64,000 nt of DNA from NCBI RefSeq assembly GCF_900343155.1, contig NZ_OUNG01000004.1, positions 226,159-290,158 on the forward strand. Reading direction: 5' to 3'. The DNA comes from Lactimicrobium massiliense. GTDB taxonomy: Bacteria; Bacillota_I; Bacilli_A; Erysipelotrichales; Erysipelotrichaceae. A program made the position numbers and the translations under genes. Each line of letters starts with the position of its first letter. The first letter of the stretch is position 1. Of the stretch, positions 9,573 through 19,086 are shown in pieces. The notes beneath the pieces were generated by a model that did not search any database, was not told where the DNA came from, and saw nothing but the letters and a program-made list of their open reading frames with translations.

Positions 9573-10043
9573 TTACCAGCGATAGTGAGCAAACGCCTTG
9601 TTTGCTTCAGCCATCTTGTGTGTCTCTTCCTTCTTCTTCACAGAAGCACCAGTACCATTGGCCGCATCCATGATCTCATTTGCCAGTCTCTGCTCCATCG
9701 TCTTCTCATTTCTCAGACGCGCATAGTTGACAATCCAGCGAAGACCAAGAGTCAGCTTTCTCTCCGCACTGACTTCAACCGGAACCTGATAGTTGGCACC
9801 ACCAACACGGCGGACCTTAAGTTCCAGCTGCGGCATCACATTGCCCAGAGCCTTCTCAAATACTTCCATCGGGTTCTCGCCCGTTTTCTTCTCAATATCT
9901 GCAAATGCATCGTACAGAATTGTCTGAGCCGTACCACGCTTGCCATCCAGCATGATTCTGTTGATCAGCTTTGTGACCAGCTTGGAGTTATAGATCGGAT
10001 CCGGCAGTACGTCGCGCTTTGCTACATAACCTTTTCTTGGCAT
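9573..10043 (-). CDS. rpsG: 30S ribosomal protein S7
   Basis: A 156-residue primary 16S rRNA-binding protein that nucleates the 30S head. It starts [11 protein letters not shown] and has the conserved [13 protein letters not shown] segment. It lies 20 bases after rpsL and 19 before fusA. In enteric bacteria S7 represses its own operon by binding the S12-S7 spacer; here that spacer is too short to hold the same structure. Confidence 0.99.
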   Translation of the reverse strand: MPRKGYVAKRDVLPDPIYNSKLVTKLINRIMLDGKRGTAQTILYDAFADIEKKTGENPMEVFEKALGNVMPQLELKVRRVGGANYQVPVEVSAERKLTLGLRWIVNYARLRNEKTMEQRLANEIMDAANGTGASVKKKEETHKMAEANKAFAHYRW

Positions 10044-10063
10044 ATTCTATCTTCTCCTATCTA

Positions 10064-10477
10064 TTACTTCTTCGGCTTCTTAGCACCATACAGAGAACGG
10101 CTCTGATTCCGATCAGAAACACCAGCGCAGTCCAGAGTGCCTCTGATAATGTGATAACGAACACCAGGCAGGTCCTTGACACGGCCGCCTCTGATCATAA
10201 CCACGGAATGCTCCTGCAGATTGTGACCAACACCCGGAATATAAGCAGTCACTTCCATACCATTGGAAAGACGTACACGGGCATACTTACGAAGCGCAGA
10301 GTTAGGCTTCTTCGGTGTCATTGTACCAACACGGGTGCAGACACCTCTCTTCTGCGGGGAACTCAGCTTTGTCGGACGGCTGTGCAGAGTATTGAAACCT
10401 CTGTTCAGAGCCGGGGACTTTGACTTGTAAACTTTATCGGTACGCCCTTTGCGTATCAACTGGTTTATTGTAGGCAT
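10064..10477 (-). CDS. rpsL: 30S ribosomal protein S12
   Basis: A 137-residue decoding-centre protein. The conserved [11 protein letters not shown] and [12 protein letters not shown] segments carry the positions where streptomycin-resistance changes arise; Lys at both key places suggests a wild-type, sensitive form. The start is preceded by AAGGAG. First gene of the str operon, behind a roughly 100-nt leader with a strong hairpin. Confidence 0.99.
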   Translation of the reverse strand: MPTINQLIRKGRTDKVYKSKSPALNRGFNTLHSRPTKLSSPQKRGVCTRVGTMTPKKPNSALRKYARVRLSNGMEVTAYIPGVGHNLQEHSVVMIRGGRVKDLPGVRYHIIRGTLDCAGVSDRNQSRSLYGAKKPKK

Positions 10478-10544
10478 CTATAATCTCCTTCCATCTTGTT
10501 TCATGCACACACAACCAAGTGTGCCGCCTCTTAGCCTAAATATA

Positions 10545-10566
10545 AGCTTTACGCACACGTAAAGCT
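10545..10566 (-). promoter_or_regulatory. Hairpin in the str operon leader
   Basis: Perfect 9-base stem AGCTTTACG/CGTAAAGCT with a 4-base loop, about 15 nt downstream of the predicted start of transcription. A smaller CACAC/GTGTG hairpin follows near 10506-10521. There is no T run, so it is not a terminator. Binding by a ribosomal protein or stabilisation of the mRNA 5' end are both possible. Confidence 0.55.
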
Positions 10567-10586
10567 CGTTTTCACTAAGCGAATCA

Positions 10587-10615
10587 ATTCTATTTGTTTC
10601 CCTGCCCCCCGTCAA
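10587..10615 (-). promoter_or_regulatory. Sigma-A promoter of the str operon
   Basis: On the minus strand TTGACG (10610-10615) and TAGAAT (10587-10592) are separated by exactly 17 bases. Transcription should start near 10580, about 100 nt before rpsL. Confidence 0.8.
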
Positions 10616-10752
10616 GCACTTTTTGATGAAACAGCAAACGATTCTAAATTGCAAAACGCAGTGCAGCAGCACTATTGCGAGAATTGGTTTGCATGAAGCA
10701 TCGCTGTTTTGGCTTTTCACAGGGGCAGTACAATAAAGCGGAAACAGCACAA

Positions 10753-10787
10753 AGCCAGATAATCGCTGCTCCAGTGATTATCTGGCT
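10753..10787 (-). terminator. Hairpin overlapping the stop of the receptor-GGDEF gene
   Basis: Perfect 12-base inverted repeat AGCCAGATAATC/GATTATCTGGCT, with the gene's TAA inside the first arm. The following sequence is only weakly T-rich, so termination may be partial. Confidence 0.6.
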
Positions 10788-12643
10788 ACATTGACAACCA
10801 TACCGTCATGACTGTGCTTGGTCTGATACATATAGTCATCTGCCCGGGCAATGGCCTGATCCAGAGGCACTGCATCCTCTATGCATACCTCCCCAACGCT
10901 CAGTCCCTTCAGTCTGGTCTTTTCTTTCTTCAGTACAGAAGCACACACCTTCTCAATAGCCTCTTTGACCGGTGCCTGACAGACTGCCACGAACTCATCA
11001 CCGCCATAGCGCATCACAAAAGCATCTCTGTCCACTGCCAGACGGATGATCTGGCTTGCCGTACTGATTGCTTCATCTCCTGCCTTGTGGCCATACGTAT
11101 CATTGATCTGCTTCATATGATCAATATCAATAAAGGCAACATACGCTCTTCCATACTTTGCCAGCACTTCCTTATAGTGCATACTGCCATACTTCTCCAG
11201 TCCAAACCGGTTGAAAAATCCCGTCAGAGAATCATGAAGATACAGATCATCCAGCAGCTGATTGTGCTTTGTCATCACCACTTTGCGCCGCACATTCTCC
11301 AGTGCATTTTCAATCATTGACAGATACATGGCCAGGAAGCCATACTCCATCATCTCTGGTATCTCCGGCAGCACGACTATGCCAATGGCAAGACGGTTGC
11401 TGCGGAGTGGCAGCACCAGATAGAAGTTGCTCAGCTGCAGCATTTCTTCAGGCAGAATCTGAGTCGATTCCACCTGTGTATAGATATGGGTAACAGGATC
11501 CGGCGCAATGGTCTGATCCTTGGCCGGTGCCCATGCCGCCAGACTCAGTGTATGGCTGTAATGACGGCAGTTGTCCGGATTCTCATAATTCTCCAGATAG
11601 CTCTGATCCAGCAATAATGCAAGATGATTCAGACCGGCATGACTGACTTCCTTCTCCAGTTCCTTTAGCAGCTCCACCAGGTTGGCAGCTGCCGACAGTG
11701 CCGGCAGATCATGCGACTGTATCCGCAGAAAGCGGTGAGCCTCCCGCATCAGTACACCATACGCATTGACAAGATATGACGGATCCTCCTGTTCACTATT
11801 GCACCCGCAGGAATCATGCAGGACCAGACGGGCAGGCACATAGACAGAAGAAATCTTCTTCTTTTCCTTCATCAACGATATGATGACACCAGCCGCCTGT
11901 TCTCCGATTTTCTCATAATCCCGGAACATCGTTGTAATCTGCGGAAATTTTTCATCACTGGCATTCTGGCCGTCAATCCCCGTCAGAAGAATATCCTGCG
12001 GGATCCTGATGCCATGTGCCGCAAACCAGTCAGCGGCTCCGCGGGCAGCGGAATCATTGGCACAGATCAGGGCATCCGGCAGACCATTGGCCAGACAGAA
12101 CGCCGCCGCCTTTGCCCCATCCGGTTCCTGCCAGCCATGGCTGACAACCATGGCATCCTCTATGCCATACTGGCGGCAGGCATCCAGAAATCCCAGTTCC
12201 CTCTGCTGAGACTCGTACGAGCTCTGCAGGCCACTGGCATAATACAGCCTGCGGGCATGATGAACCTGAATCACATGCTTCACCATCTCAAACATGGCTC
12301 CATAGTTATCCGTACCCACATACACAGCATGATCAAGCGGATAGTTCACCGAGACAGCCGGAATGCCAAGCGCATAGGCCGCATCCACAATACGCTGTCT
12401 CTGGGCAACCGGCCAGGAACTGTTTCCCTGCAGCAGAATGCCGTCATAATCCTGCAGATGGCACAGATTGAAAATCTCCAGAGCACCTTCCTCTATCTGC
12501 TCATCCAGATAGCGTGCAAGCGCATTGAACACGTAAAAACGGACGTCCTTCTCCCTGCCAAGACGAGTCCTGATTCCCTTCAGAAGACCGGTCATCATCA
12601 TGTAATTCCAGTCAAATGTCAGAAACGCAACCTTATATGTCAT
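10778..12643 (-). CDS. Sugar-receptor-like (LacI-type) domain fused to diguanylate cyclase
   Basis: A 621-residue predicted cytosolic protein. The start at 12643 is preceded by GGGGGA; the upstream extension is not supported. Residues 1-300 resemble the ligand-binding half of LacI/GalR regulators (Peripla_BP_3), with segments such as DGILLQGNSS, GTDNYGAMFEMVKH, DALICANDSAARG and ILLTGIDG. There is no helix-turn-helix, signal peptide or membrane segment. A middle helical/GAF-like region follows, then a GGDEF domain (about 450-615) with DSLTGFFNR and an intact RYGGDEF motif. The usual RxxD inhibitory site is not evident. It should couple binding of a small ligand to synthesis of cyclic di-GMP. 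The ligand cannot be told from sequence. Confidence 0.85.
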   Translation of the reverse strand: MTYKVAFLTFDWNYMMMTGLLKGIRTRLGREKDVRFYVFNALARYLDEQIEEGALEIFNLCHLQDYDGILLQGNSSWPVAQRQRIVDAAYALGIPAVSVNYPLDHAVYVGTDNYGAMFEMVKHVIQVHHARRLYYASGLQSSYESQQRELGFLDACRQYGIEDAMVVSHGWQEPDGAKAAAFCLANGLPDALICANDSAARGAADWFAAHGIRIPQDILLTGIDGQNASDEKFPQITTMFRDYEKIGEQAAGVIISLMKEKKKISSVYVPARLVLHDSCGCNSEQEDPSYLVNAYGVLMREAHRFLRIQSHDLPALSAAANLVELLKELEKEVSHAGLNHLALLLDQSYLENYENPDNCRHYSHTLSLAAWAPAKDQTIAPDPVTHIYTQVESTQILPEEMLQLSNFYLVLPLRSNRLAIGIVVLPEIPEMMEYGFLAMYLSMIENALENVRRKVVMTKHNQLLDDLYLHDSLTGFFNRFGLEKYGSMHYKEVLAKYGRAYVAFIDIDHMKQINDTYGHKAGDEAISTASQIIRLAVDRDAFVMRYGGDEFVAVCQAPVKEAIEKVCASVLKKEKTRLKGLSVGEVCIEDAVPLDQAIARADDYMYQTKHSHDGMVVNVAR

Positions 12644-12720
12644 GTTTCCCCCACAGCTTCTTGTTTTTAGTATAGCACGCTTCGATTCTGCTGTATCATG
12701 AAGTAAACAATGCTGTCTGC

Positions 12721-12749
12721 TTTTCAAGCTTGACAGCAATCGTTATAAT
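12721..12749 (+). promoter_or_regulatory. Promoter of the DUF4428 gene
   Basis: TTTTCA (12721-12726), 17 bases, TATAAT (12744-12749), then a GGAGG ribosome site before the ATG at 12769. The TTGACA at 12730 is too close to the -10 box to serve with it. Confidence 0.65.
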
Positions 12750-12768
12750 GTAGACCGGAGGTGTTTCC

Positions 12769-13698
12769 ATGGCTAAAAACGTTTGCGATTTCTGCCTGAA
12801 AGAAAGCGGCGGGCTCTTCGGCAGAACAATCCGTCTTTCAGACGGCCATCATATCTGCAAAAACTGCCGCGCGATCATTCAGTCGTACGGCCTTCCCGTG
12901 CAGTTTGACCTGTTCCAGCAGCTGGTAACAGCTCACCCCAATCTGCGCGATATGATCATGGATGCCTATCTGGAAACACATGATCCCGGCACGGCCATTG
13001 CCAGGTTCTATCCCCTGCCGCGGGTGATGATGCATGAGGGAGAACACTGCATCAATGCCGTCGAAGCCGAGATGACTGTAAAAAAGAGTGAGATTCCTGC
13101 TGCCAACGCCGTAGCCTCCATTGCGGATATTCAGCGCAAGGATATTGTCAACCTGGCCGATGCACCGGAAGACACCTCACGCAGCGATCTGCAGAGAGTC
13201 AAGGGCATGCTGTATGAAAGTGAAGTCGCATTGTACTTCCTGTCTGAGAAGTTTATCAACTGCCACCGGCTGGGCTTTGTCAAGCGCAATACCGGTGAGA
13301 CAGACCAGATTCAGGTGGTGACCAGAAAGTATACCTATACATATAAGGTTGCCCATGCAGATCTGTTCTTCATGCGGGAGCGTTTCTTCCGCAAAGTCAA
13401 TGCGGCTGCCAACAACAAGCAGCAGCACCTGATCTACATCCGCAATGACAATGAGCTCACCATCACCCCGGGTGTCTATGAAATCCCAAGATCTCTGAAA
13501 CCAGGTATTTACAAGGTAAAGGCAGTCAAGGATGACGGCCTGCATATCCGTGATTCCATCGGCAGAGTCAAAGACTACTATGAAAATGAAGAGTGCATCG
13601 ACCTTACTGACGGCGGCATTCTGGAATGCACAGGTGAATACGAACTGGAATGGGTTGCCAGCAATAAAGAAGAAGCAGAAAAGAAGACCAGAAGATAA
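12769..13698 (+). CDS. DUF4428 zinc-ribbon protein
   Basis: A 309-residue protein of unknown function. Residues 5-36 form a DUF4428-type zinc ribbon: CDFC, then CKNC about 26 residues later. A helical region follows (40-75), then a linker and a central part (150-230) with the stretch MLYESEVALYFLSEKFINCHRLGFV that reads like a small alpha/beta domain. The C-terminus is Glu/Lys-rich. No signal peptide or membrane segment. It has its own promoter, GGAGG ribosome site and terminator, so it is probably monocistronic. It converges on a second zinc-binding gene (CpXC, 13778-14443). Confidence 0.8.
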   Translation: MAKNVCDFCLKESGGLFGRTIRLSDGHHICKNCRAIIQSYGLPVQFDLFQQLVTAHPNLRDMIMDAYLETHDPGTAIARFYPLPRVMMHEGEHCINAVEAEMTVKKSEIPAANAVASIADIQRKDIVNLADAPEDTSRSDLQRVKGMLYESEVALYFLSEKFINCHRLGFVKRNTGETDQIQVVTRKYTYTYKVAHADLFFMRERFFRKVNAAANNKQQHLIYIRNDNELTITPGVYEIPRSLKPGIYKVKAVKDDGLHIRDSIGRVKDYYENEECIDLTDGGILECTGEYELEWVASNKEEAEKKTRR

Positions 13699-13727
13699 CA
13701 GCGGCTGCAGATGCGGCTGCTGTTTTT
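13697..13727 (+). terminator. Terminator of the DUF4428 gene
   Basis: AACAGC...GCTGTT hairpin with internal GC-rich pairing, followed by TTTTT. It begins at the stop codon. Confidence 0.65.
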
Positions 13728-13734
13728 GCATACG

Positions 13735-13763
13735 AAAAAGGCTGTATGCACCAGCACACAGCC
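13735..13763 (-). terminator. Terminator of the CpXC gene
   Basis: GGCTGT/ACAGCC stem followed by five T on the minus strand, 15 bases after the CpXC stop codon. Confidence 0.65.
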
Positions 13764-13777
13764 ATATCTTCAAAATT

Positions 13778-14443
13778 TTAATTCATTCTGCCAGCCTGGC
13801 GGGATGCCCAGGCCTCATCCACCACAAAACTTTTGTCGTTCTTCAATTGCGGCATCTGTTTTGCCATATCTTCATACATCTGCTTTGGCATCTGTGCAAA
13901 AGCAAGGTCCTCTTTCCCATCATCCACAACCAGTTCCCACCTGTCGCCATCAGTATTGAACCAGGCGTGCACAATGTTGTCAAAACGCTTGGTAGACAGC
14001 AGAATACTGACCGCCGTATACTTGCACATTTCCATCACCCTGTCATCCAGGCCAAGACTGGCAAGAACAATCTTTTCCTGCAGATCCGGAACTGATCTGA
14101 CAATGCGGCACGTACACTGACTGATCCATGCCTGCACCGCATCCGGGAAACCATCTTCCTTCTGCCCGGAAAACAGCTGCTGGAATCTTGCAGCATCTTC
14201 ATCCTTGTCAGCCAGTGCATACAGCAGTTTCTTAGAACCATCGTGAAACAGACATGTATAAGAAAGTGCTGTCTGCTCACCGCAATGCGGACATCTGTAG
14301 TAAAACGCCGACCCATCCAGAATATGACTGGCAGCCAAAGGATCCTGTAACGTATCCATCAGCTGATGAACCGTAAAGTCACCTGTTTTCCCGCACGCAC
14401 CGCAGGCCACCTTGGTTGTATATGCATTCTTGATTTTTTCCAT
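13778..14443 (-). CDS. CpXC-domain protein
   Basis: A 221-residue protein starting at 14443, where AGGAGA stands eight bases upstream. Residues 10-60 hold the CpXC-type zinc site, CGACGK followed about 40 residues later by CPHCGE. The rest is alpha/beta with no recognised catalytic motif. No signal peptide. The function of the family is unknown. It converges on a DUF4428 gene; both are small zinc-ribbon proteins, but nothing else links them. Confidence 0.8.
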   Translation of the reverse strand: MEKIKNAYTTKVACGACGKTGDFTVHQLMDTLQDPLAASHILDGSAFYYRCPHCGEQTALSYTCLFHDGSKKLLYALADKDEDAARFQQLFSGQKEDGFPDAVQAWISQCTCRIVRSVPDLQEKIVLASLGLDDRVMEMCKYTAVSILLSTKRFDNIVHAWFNTDGDRWELVVDDGKEDLAFAQMPKQMYEDMAKQMPQLKNDKSFVVDEAWASRQAGRMN

Positions 14444-14507
14444 GATCTCTTCTCCTGCCCACATCATACCTGAATCCATCACATCATGTCGACAGGGAAA
14501 ACAAATC

Positions 14508-15278
14508 TTAACCAAGTGCAACGTCCAGGATCATCATGATCACAAAGCCCAGTGCAAAGGAAATCGTACCAACGTTGGAATGCTTTCCTTCCGACATCTC
14601 CGGCACCAGTTCCTCCACGACAACATACAGCATGGCACCAGCCGCAAAAGCCAGTAAGTATGGCAGAATCGGCACCACGAGATCTGCTGCCCAGATCGTA
14701 AACAGGGCAGCAATCGGCTCCACGGCACCTGAAAGTACCCCGTACCGAAATGTTCTTGAACGCTTCATGCCCGTTGCCATCAATGGTGCAGAAACAACCG
14801 TACCTTCCGGAAAGTTCTGGATGGCAATGCCAATCGCCAGGGCCAGAGCAGATGCCAGAGAAACACTGCCGGCAAGGTATCCTGCATACACAACGCCAAC
14901 CGCCATGCCTTCCGGAATATTGTGAATCGTGACAGCAAGGATGAGCTTGGTGCTGGACTGCAGGGCAACATCCGGTCCTTCCGTACTTTCATCCATATGC
15001 ATATGCGGAATGACATGATCCAGCAGAAGTAAAAAACCGATTCCGGCAAGAAAACCAATGGAAGCAGGCAGAAAAGACAGCCTGCCAAGGCTTTCAGACT
15101 GGCGCAGAGCAGGTTCCAGCAAAGAGAAGAACGTAGCAGAAACCATCACCCCGGCCGCAAAGCCTTCCATGATCTTTCCCGTCTTCTCACTCATCTGCTT
15201 CTTCATCAGAAACACAACCGCAGCACCTAATGAAGTGCCAAGAAACGGTATCAATATACCAATGAGAATATGACTCAT
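14508..15278 (-). CDS. ZIP-family divalent metal transporter
   Basis: A 256-residue membrane protein starting at 15278 behind AAGGAG. Eight hydrophobic segments can be traced. The binuclear metal site of ZIP proteins is present as HNIPEG in the fourth helix and NFPEG in the fifth, and a short His-rich loop (HMHMDES) precedes them. It belongs to the GufA/ZupT-like branch, which imports zinc, iron or manganese. It is divergent from nrdA, an iron-dependent enzyme; a shared metal response is possible but no Fur or Zur box is evident. Confidence 0.88.
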   Translation of the reverse strand: MSHILIGILIPFLGTSLGAAVVFLMKKQMSEKTGKIMEGFAAGVMVSATFFSLLEPALRQSESLGRLSFLPASIGFLAGIGFLLLLDHVIPHMHMDESTEGPDVALQSSTKLILAVTIHNIPEGMAVGVVYAGYLAGSVSLASALALAIGIAIQNFPEGTVVSAPLMATGMKRSRTFRYGVLSGAVEPIAALFTIWAADLVVPILPYLLAFAAGAMLYVVVEELVPEMSEGKHSNVGTISFALGFVIMMILDVALG

Positions 15279-15425
15279 ATAAAGCTCCTTTACAGCTATT
15301 AGTATGCGTACTTTACAGAAGACTTGCAAATCATTCACTTTCTGTTGCGTACTCTTTCAGTACGGTCAAATCTGTTGCCGGGAAGTCAAAGATTCGATAC
15401 TGTTGGAGCAATCGGAGAAATGGTG

Positions 15426-17939
15426 ATGAAACAGGTAATCAAGCGTAATGGAACAGTAACGGCGTATCAGCCGGATAAGATCAAGAATGCAGTGTCCAAG
15501 GCATTTGTGCAGATGCATCAGGAATATACAGATGTACTTGGCAATACGATTCTTTCTTCTGTGGAGGCGGAATTGGATGACCGTGATTCTGCCTCGGTGG
15601 AAGAGATTCAGAATGCGGTGGAAAAGAGTCTGATGAAGGAAGGCTTTTATGATGTCGCAAAAGCTTATATTCTGTATCGTCAGAAACGGACGGAGGCACG
15701 TGATGTGCGTTTACAGTTGTCTTCTCTGCTGAAAGATGAGAAGCTGAATGATGTGCTGTTTGATATTCAGAAGGACTTCGGGGACTATGATCTGAAACGT
15801 TTGGTATTGAAGTTTCAGTCCATGGATAAGGAAGAATTATCTTCTTCTGAACGGATGGGAGTGCTGACCCGCAGTGCAGAGGAGCTCACCAGCAAGGAAG
15901 AACCGCGCTGGGAGAAGATTGCCGGTCGGCTGCTGGCTTACCAGTTCCATCAGGATCTCAGAGCAGAAGAAGACAAGCTTGGCATTCACAGCTTCTATGA
16001 CAAGATTGTCTGGCTGACAAAGGAAGGCTACTATGGTGCCTACATTCTGGATGCCTATACCAGAGAAGACATTGATACACTTGCCGGTTATATGGATGAT
16101 GACCGTGACAAGCTGTTTGCCTGGGCTGGCCTCGATCTGCTGTTATCGCGCTATGTGATTCACACCCGCCATCATGTCAGGATGGAATCCCCGCAGGAGA
16201 TGTACATGGGTGTGGCCATGCATTTAGGCATGAATGAGAAAAAAGACCGGCTTGCCATTGTCAGACGCTTCTATGACATGATGAGTCTGCATAAGGTCAC
16301 CATGGCAACCCCTACCCTTGCCAATGCCCGCAAGCCATACCACCAGCTGTCCAGCTGCTTCGTGGATACAGTGCCGGATTCGCTTGATGGCATCTATGCT
16401 TCCATTTCCAACTTTGCGGAAGTATCCAAGTTTGGCGGCGGCATGGGCATGTACCTGGGAAAGGTACGGGCCAGAGGCGGTTCCATCCGCGGCTTTGAAG
16501 GTGCGGCTGGCGGCGTCATCCGCTGGATCCGTGTCATCAATGATACGGCCGTAGCCGTTGATCAGCTGGGTGTACGCCAGGGCGCTGCCGCCGTATACCT
16601 GGATGCCTGGCACATGGACCTGCCTGAGTTTTTACAATTGAGAACAAACAATGGCGATGACAGAATGAAAGCACATGATATCTTCCCGGCTGTGTGCTAT
16701 CCCGATCTGTTCTGGAAGATGGCCAATGAAAACCTGAACCAGAACTGGTATCTGATGGATCCCCATGAAATTTTCATGGTAAAAGGATATGCCCTGGAAG
16801 ACAGCTGGGGAGAGGAATGGGAAAAGAAGTATCTGGATTGTGTCCATGATGCCCGCATCCGCAAACGTACGGTTTCTTTGAAAGAGATTGTGCGTCTGAT
16901 CCTGCGCTCGGCAGTGGAAACAGGCACACCGTTTGCCTTCTTCCGTGATGCTGTCAACAGAGCCAATCCCAACAAGCATGCCGGCATGATCTACTGTTCC
17001 AACCTGTGCACAGAGATTGCCCAGAACATGAGTGAATCTGAGATTGTCTCACAGACCATCACCACAGAGAATGGTGAGAATGTGATTGTGACCGCGACAA
17101 AGCCAGGCAATTATGTGGTATGCAACCTGTCATCATTATGCCTGGGCAATATCAATGTGGATGATCAGGAAGAACTGGAGCGTGTAACGGCAGATGCCAT
17201 CCGGGCGATGGACAATGTCATCGATCTTAACTTCTATCCTGTTCCGGCAGCGAAACTGACCAATCAGAAGTATCGTTCCGTTGGACTTGGCATCTCCGGC
17301 TATCACCACATGCTTGCAAAGCATCAGATCAAATGGGAATCTGAGGATCATCTCAAATTCGCAGACAAAGTGTTTGAGGATATTGGCTACGCAGCGATCA
17401 AAGCTTCCAATGAACTTGCCAAAGAGCGCGGCAGCTATTCCCTGTTTGAAGGATCTGAATGGCAGAGCGGTGAATACTTTGCAAGAAGGAATTACACGAG
17501 TGAAAGATGGCAGAAACTGAAGGAAGAAGTGAAGAAATATGGCATGCGCAATGCCTATGTCATGGCCACAGCGCCCACATCTTCAACTTCCATTCTGGTG
17601 GGATCCTCCGCTGGTCTGGATCCGATCATGAACCGGTTCTATCTGGAGGAAAAGAAAGGTGCAATTCTGCCAAGAGTGGCACCGGATCTTTCACCGAAAA
17701 CATGGTGGTATTACAAGAATGCCCATGAGATTGATCAGACATGGTCTGTCAAAGCTGCTGCCGTCAGACAGCGCCACATTGATCAGGCCCAGAGTTTCAA
17801 TCTCTGGATTACCAATGAATACAAGATGAGCCAGTTGTTAAGACTGTACATTCTGGCAGATCAGCTTGGGGTCAAGACCATTTACTATGTACGTTCCCGC
17901 TCGCTGGATCCATCAGAGTGCGAGAGCTGCTCAGCATAA
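15426..17939 (+). CDS. nrdA: Class I ribonucleotide reductase, large subunit
   Basis: An 837-residue catalytic subunit that reduces ribonucleoside diphosphates. Start at 15426 because GGAG lies eight bases upstream; an earlier ATG six bases away overlaps that site. Residues 1-90 are an ATP cone (VIKRNGTVTAY), the activity-control domain. Active-site residues are visible: Cys of QLSSCF, the Asn-Leu-Cys-Thr-Glu motif with the thiyl Cys and the Glu, the second redox Cys in VVCNLSSL, and a C-terminal Cys pair (ECESCSA) that is re-reduced by thioredoxin. It is followed by nrdB 13 bases later, with no nrdI or nrdH, so this is class Ia-like rather than Ib. Confidence 0.96.
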   Translation: MKQVIKRNGTVTAYQPDKIKNAVSKAFVQMHQEYTDVLGNTILSSVEAELDDRDSASVEEIQNAVEKSLMKEGFYDVAKAYILYRQKRTEARDVRLQLSSLLKDEKLNDVLFDIQKDFGDYDLKRLVLKFQSMDKEELSSSERMGVLTRSAEELTSKEEPRWEKIAGRLLAYQFHQDLRAEEDKLGIHSFYDKIVWLTKEGYYGAYILDAYTREDIDTLAGYMDDDRDKLFAWAGLDLLLSRYVIHTRHHVRMESPQEMYMGVAMHLGMNEKKDRLAIVRRFYDMMSLHKVTMATPTLANARKPYHQLSSCFVDTVPDSLDGIYASISNFAEVSKFGGGMGMYLGKVRARGGSIRGFEGAAGGVIRWIRVINDTAVAVDQLGVRQGAAAVYLDAWHMDLPEFLQLRTNNGDDRMKAHDIFPAVCYPDLFWKMANENLNQNWYLMDPHEIFMVKGYALEDSWGEEWEKKYLDCVHDARIRKRTVSLKEIVRLILRSAVETGTPFAFFRDAVNRANPNKHAGMIYCSNLCTEIAQNMSESEIVSQTITTENGENVIVTATKPGNYVVCNLSSLCLGNINVDDQEELERVTADAIRAMDNVIDLNFYPVPAAKLTNQKYRSVGLGISGYHHMLAKHQIKWESEDHLKFADKVFEDIGYAAIKASNELAKERGSYSLFEGSEWQSGEYFARRNYTSERWQKLKEEVKKYGMRNAYVMATAPTSSTSILVGSSAGLDPIMNRFYLEEKKGAILPRVAPDLSPKTWWYYKNAHEIDQTWSVKAAAVRQRHIDQAQSFNLWITNEYKMSQLLRLYILADQLGVKTIYYVRSRSLDPSECESCSA

Positions 17940-17952
17940 CAGGAGAAAACGC

Positions 17953-19008
17953 ATGAGTGAGAAAATTCAAAGAAAGCCGCTTTTCAATCCAGATGGCGAT
18001 ACTGAAGTACGAGACAGAAGACTGCTGAACTTCAACACCACCAACATCAACGATTTCAACAACCTGAAGTATCCATGGGTATCTGACTGGTACCGCAATG
18101 CCATGAACAACTTCTGGATTCCAGAGGAAATCAGCCTGAATCCAGATAAGTCCGACTACCCGAATCTATTGCCGGCAGAGCGCACTGCCTATGACAAAAT
18201 TCTCAGTTTCCTTGTCTATCTGGACTCTCTGCAGTCAGCCAATCTGCCAAACATCAGCCAGTATGTCACCGCCAATGAGATCAACCTGTGCCTGTCCATC
18301 CAGACCTTTCAGGAATGCATCCACAGCCAGTCATACAGCTATATGCTGGATACGATCTGTTCACCGATGGAAAGAGACAACATTCTCTATCAGTGGAAGG
18401 AAGATGAGCACCTGTTAAAGAGAAACACCTTCATTGGCAGTCTGTACAATGAATTTGTCGCAAACCAGGACAAGCGCTCCTTCCTGCGGGTATGCATCGC
18501 CAACTTCATCCTGGAGGGCATCTACTTCTATTCCGGTTTCATGTTCTTCTATAACCTTGGCAGAAATGGAAAAATGCCAGGCTCTGTCCAGGAGATCCGT
18601 TACATCAACCGGGATGAGAACACCCATCTCTGGCTGTTCATGGAAATCATCCACATTCTGCAGAATGAAGAACCACAGCTTTTCAATGAAGAAAACACCC
18701 AGATGATCTATGACATGATCGACGAAGGTGTCCGCCAGGAAATTGAATGGGGCAAATATGTCATTGGCAATGAAATTCCCGGCCTGAATGAACAGATGGT
18801 GGAAGATTACATCAAATATCTGGGCAATCTCAGACTCAGATCCATCAATCTGAAACCTTTGTATCCAGGACTGGAAGAAGAACCGGAATCCATGAAATGG
18901 GTCGCACAGTACGCCGATGCCAACCAGGTCAAGACAGACTTCTTTGAAGCACGCAGCTCAGCCTATGCCAAGAGCAGTGCCATTGAGGATGATCTGGATC
19001 AGCTGTAA
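17953..19008 (+). CDS. nrdB: Class I ribonucleotide reductase, small subunit
   Basis: A 351-residue ferritin-like subunit that holds the metal site and radical. Start at 17953 behind AGGAG. All metal ligands of the family are visible: Asp in YLDSLQ, Glu and His in ECIHSQSY, Glu in EGIYFYSG, and Glu/His in DENTHLWLF. The Tyr four residues after the His in ECIHSQSY is in the radical position, so this is a conventional tyrosyl-radical enzyme. The C-terminal peptide DDLDQL would dock onto NrdA. Confidence 0.96.
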   Translation: MSEKIQRKPLFNPDGDTEVRDRRLLNFNTTNINDFNNLKYPWVSDWYRNAMNNFWIPEEISLNPDKSDYPNLLPAERTAYDKILSFLVYLDSLQSANLPNISQYVTANEINLCLSIQTFQECIHSQSYSYMLDTICSPMERDNILYQWKEDEHLLKRNTFIGSLYNEFVANQDKRSFLRVCIANFILEGIYFYSGFMFFYNLGRNGKMPGSVQEIRYINRDENTHLWLFMEIIHILQNEEPQLFNEENTQMIYDMIDEGVRQEIEWGKYVIGNEIPGLNEQMVEDYIKYLGNLRLRSINLKPLYPGLEEEPESMKWVAQYADANQVKTDFFEARSSAYAKSSAIEDDLDQL

Positions 19009-19030
19009 TGCAAAAGCAAAAGGCGCAGAC

Positions 19031-19078
19031 AAAAAGGAAGCGGTGTTCAGGAAATATCCTGATACACGGCTTCCTTTT
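19031..19078. terminator. Bidirectional terminator, nrdB / ChbG-like gene
   Basis: AAAAGGAAGC pairs with GCTTCCTTTT, and the inner TCAGGA pairs with TCCTGA. A and T runs on both sides fit use by both converging units. Confidence 0.85.
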
Positions 19079-19086
19079 CCATATCC

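Noticed and set aside
10478..10750. 90-residue open frame upstream of rpsL on the minus strand
   Set aside because: It covers the str promoter and leader hairpin, has no ribosome site and a composition unlike protein. It is leader sequence read as protein.
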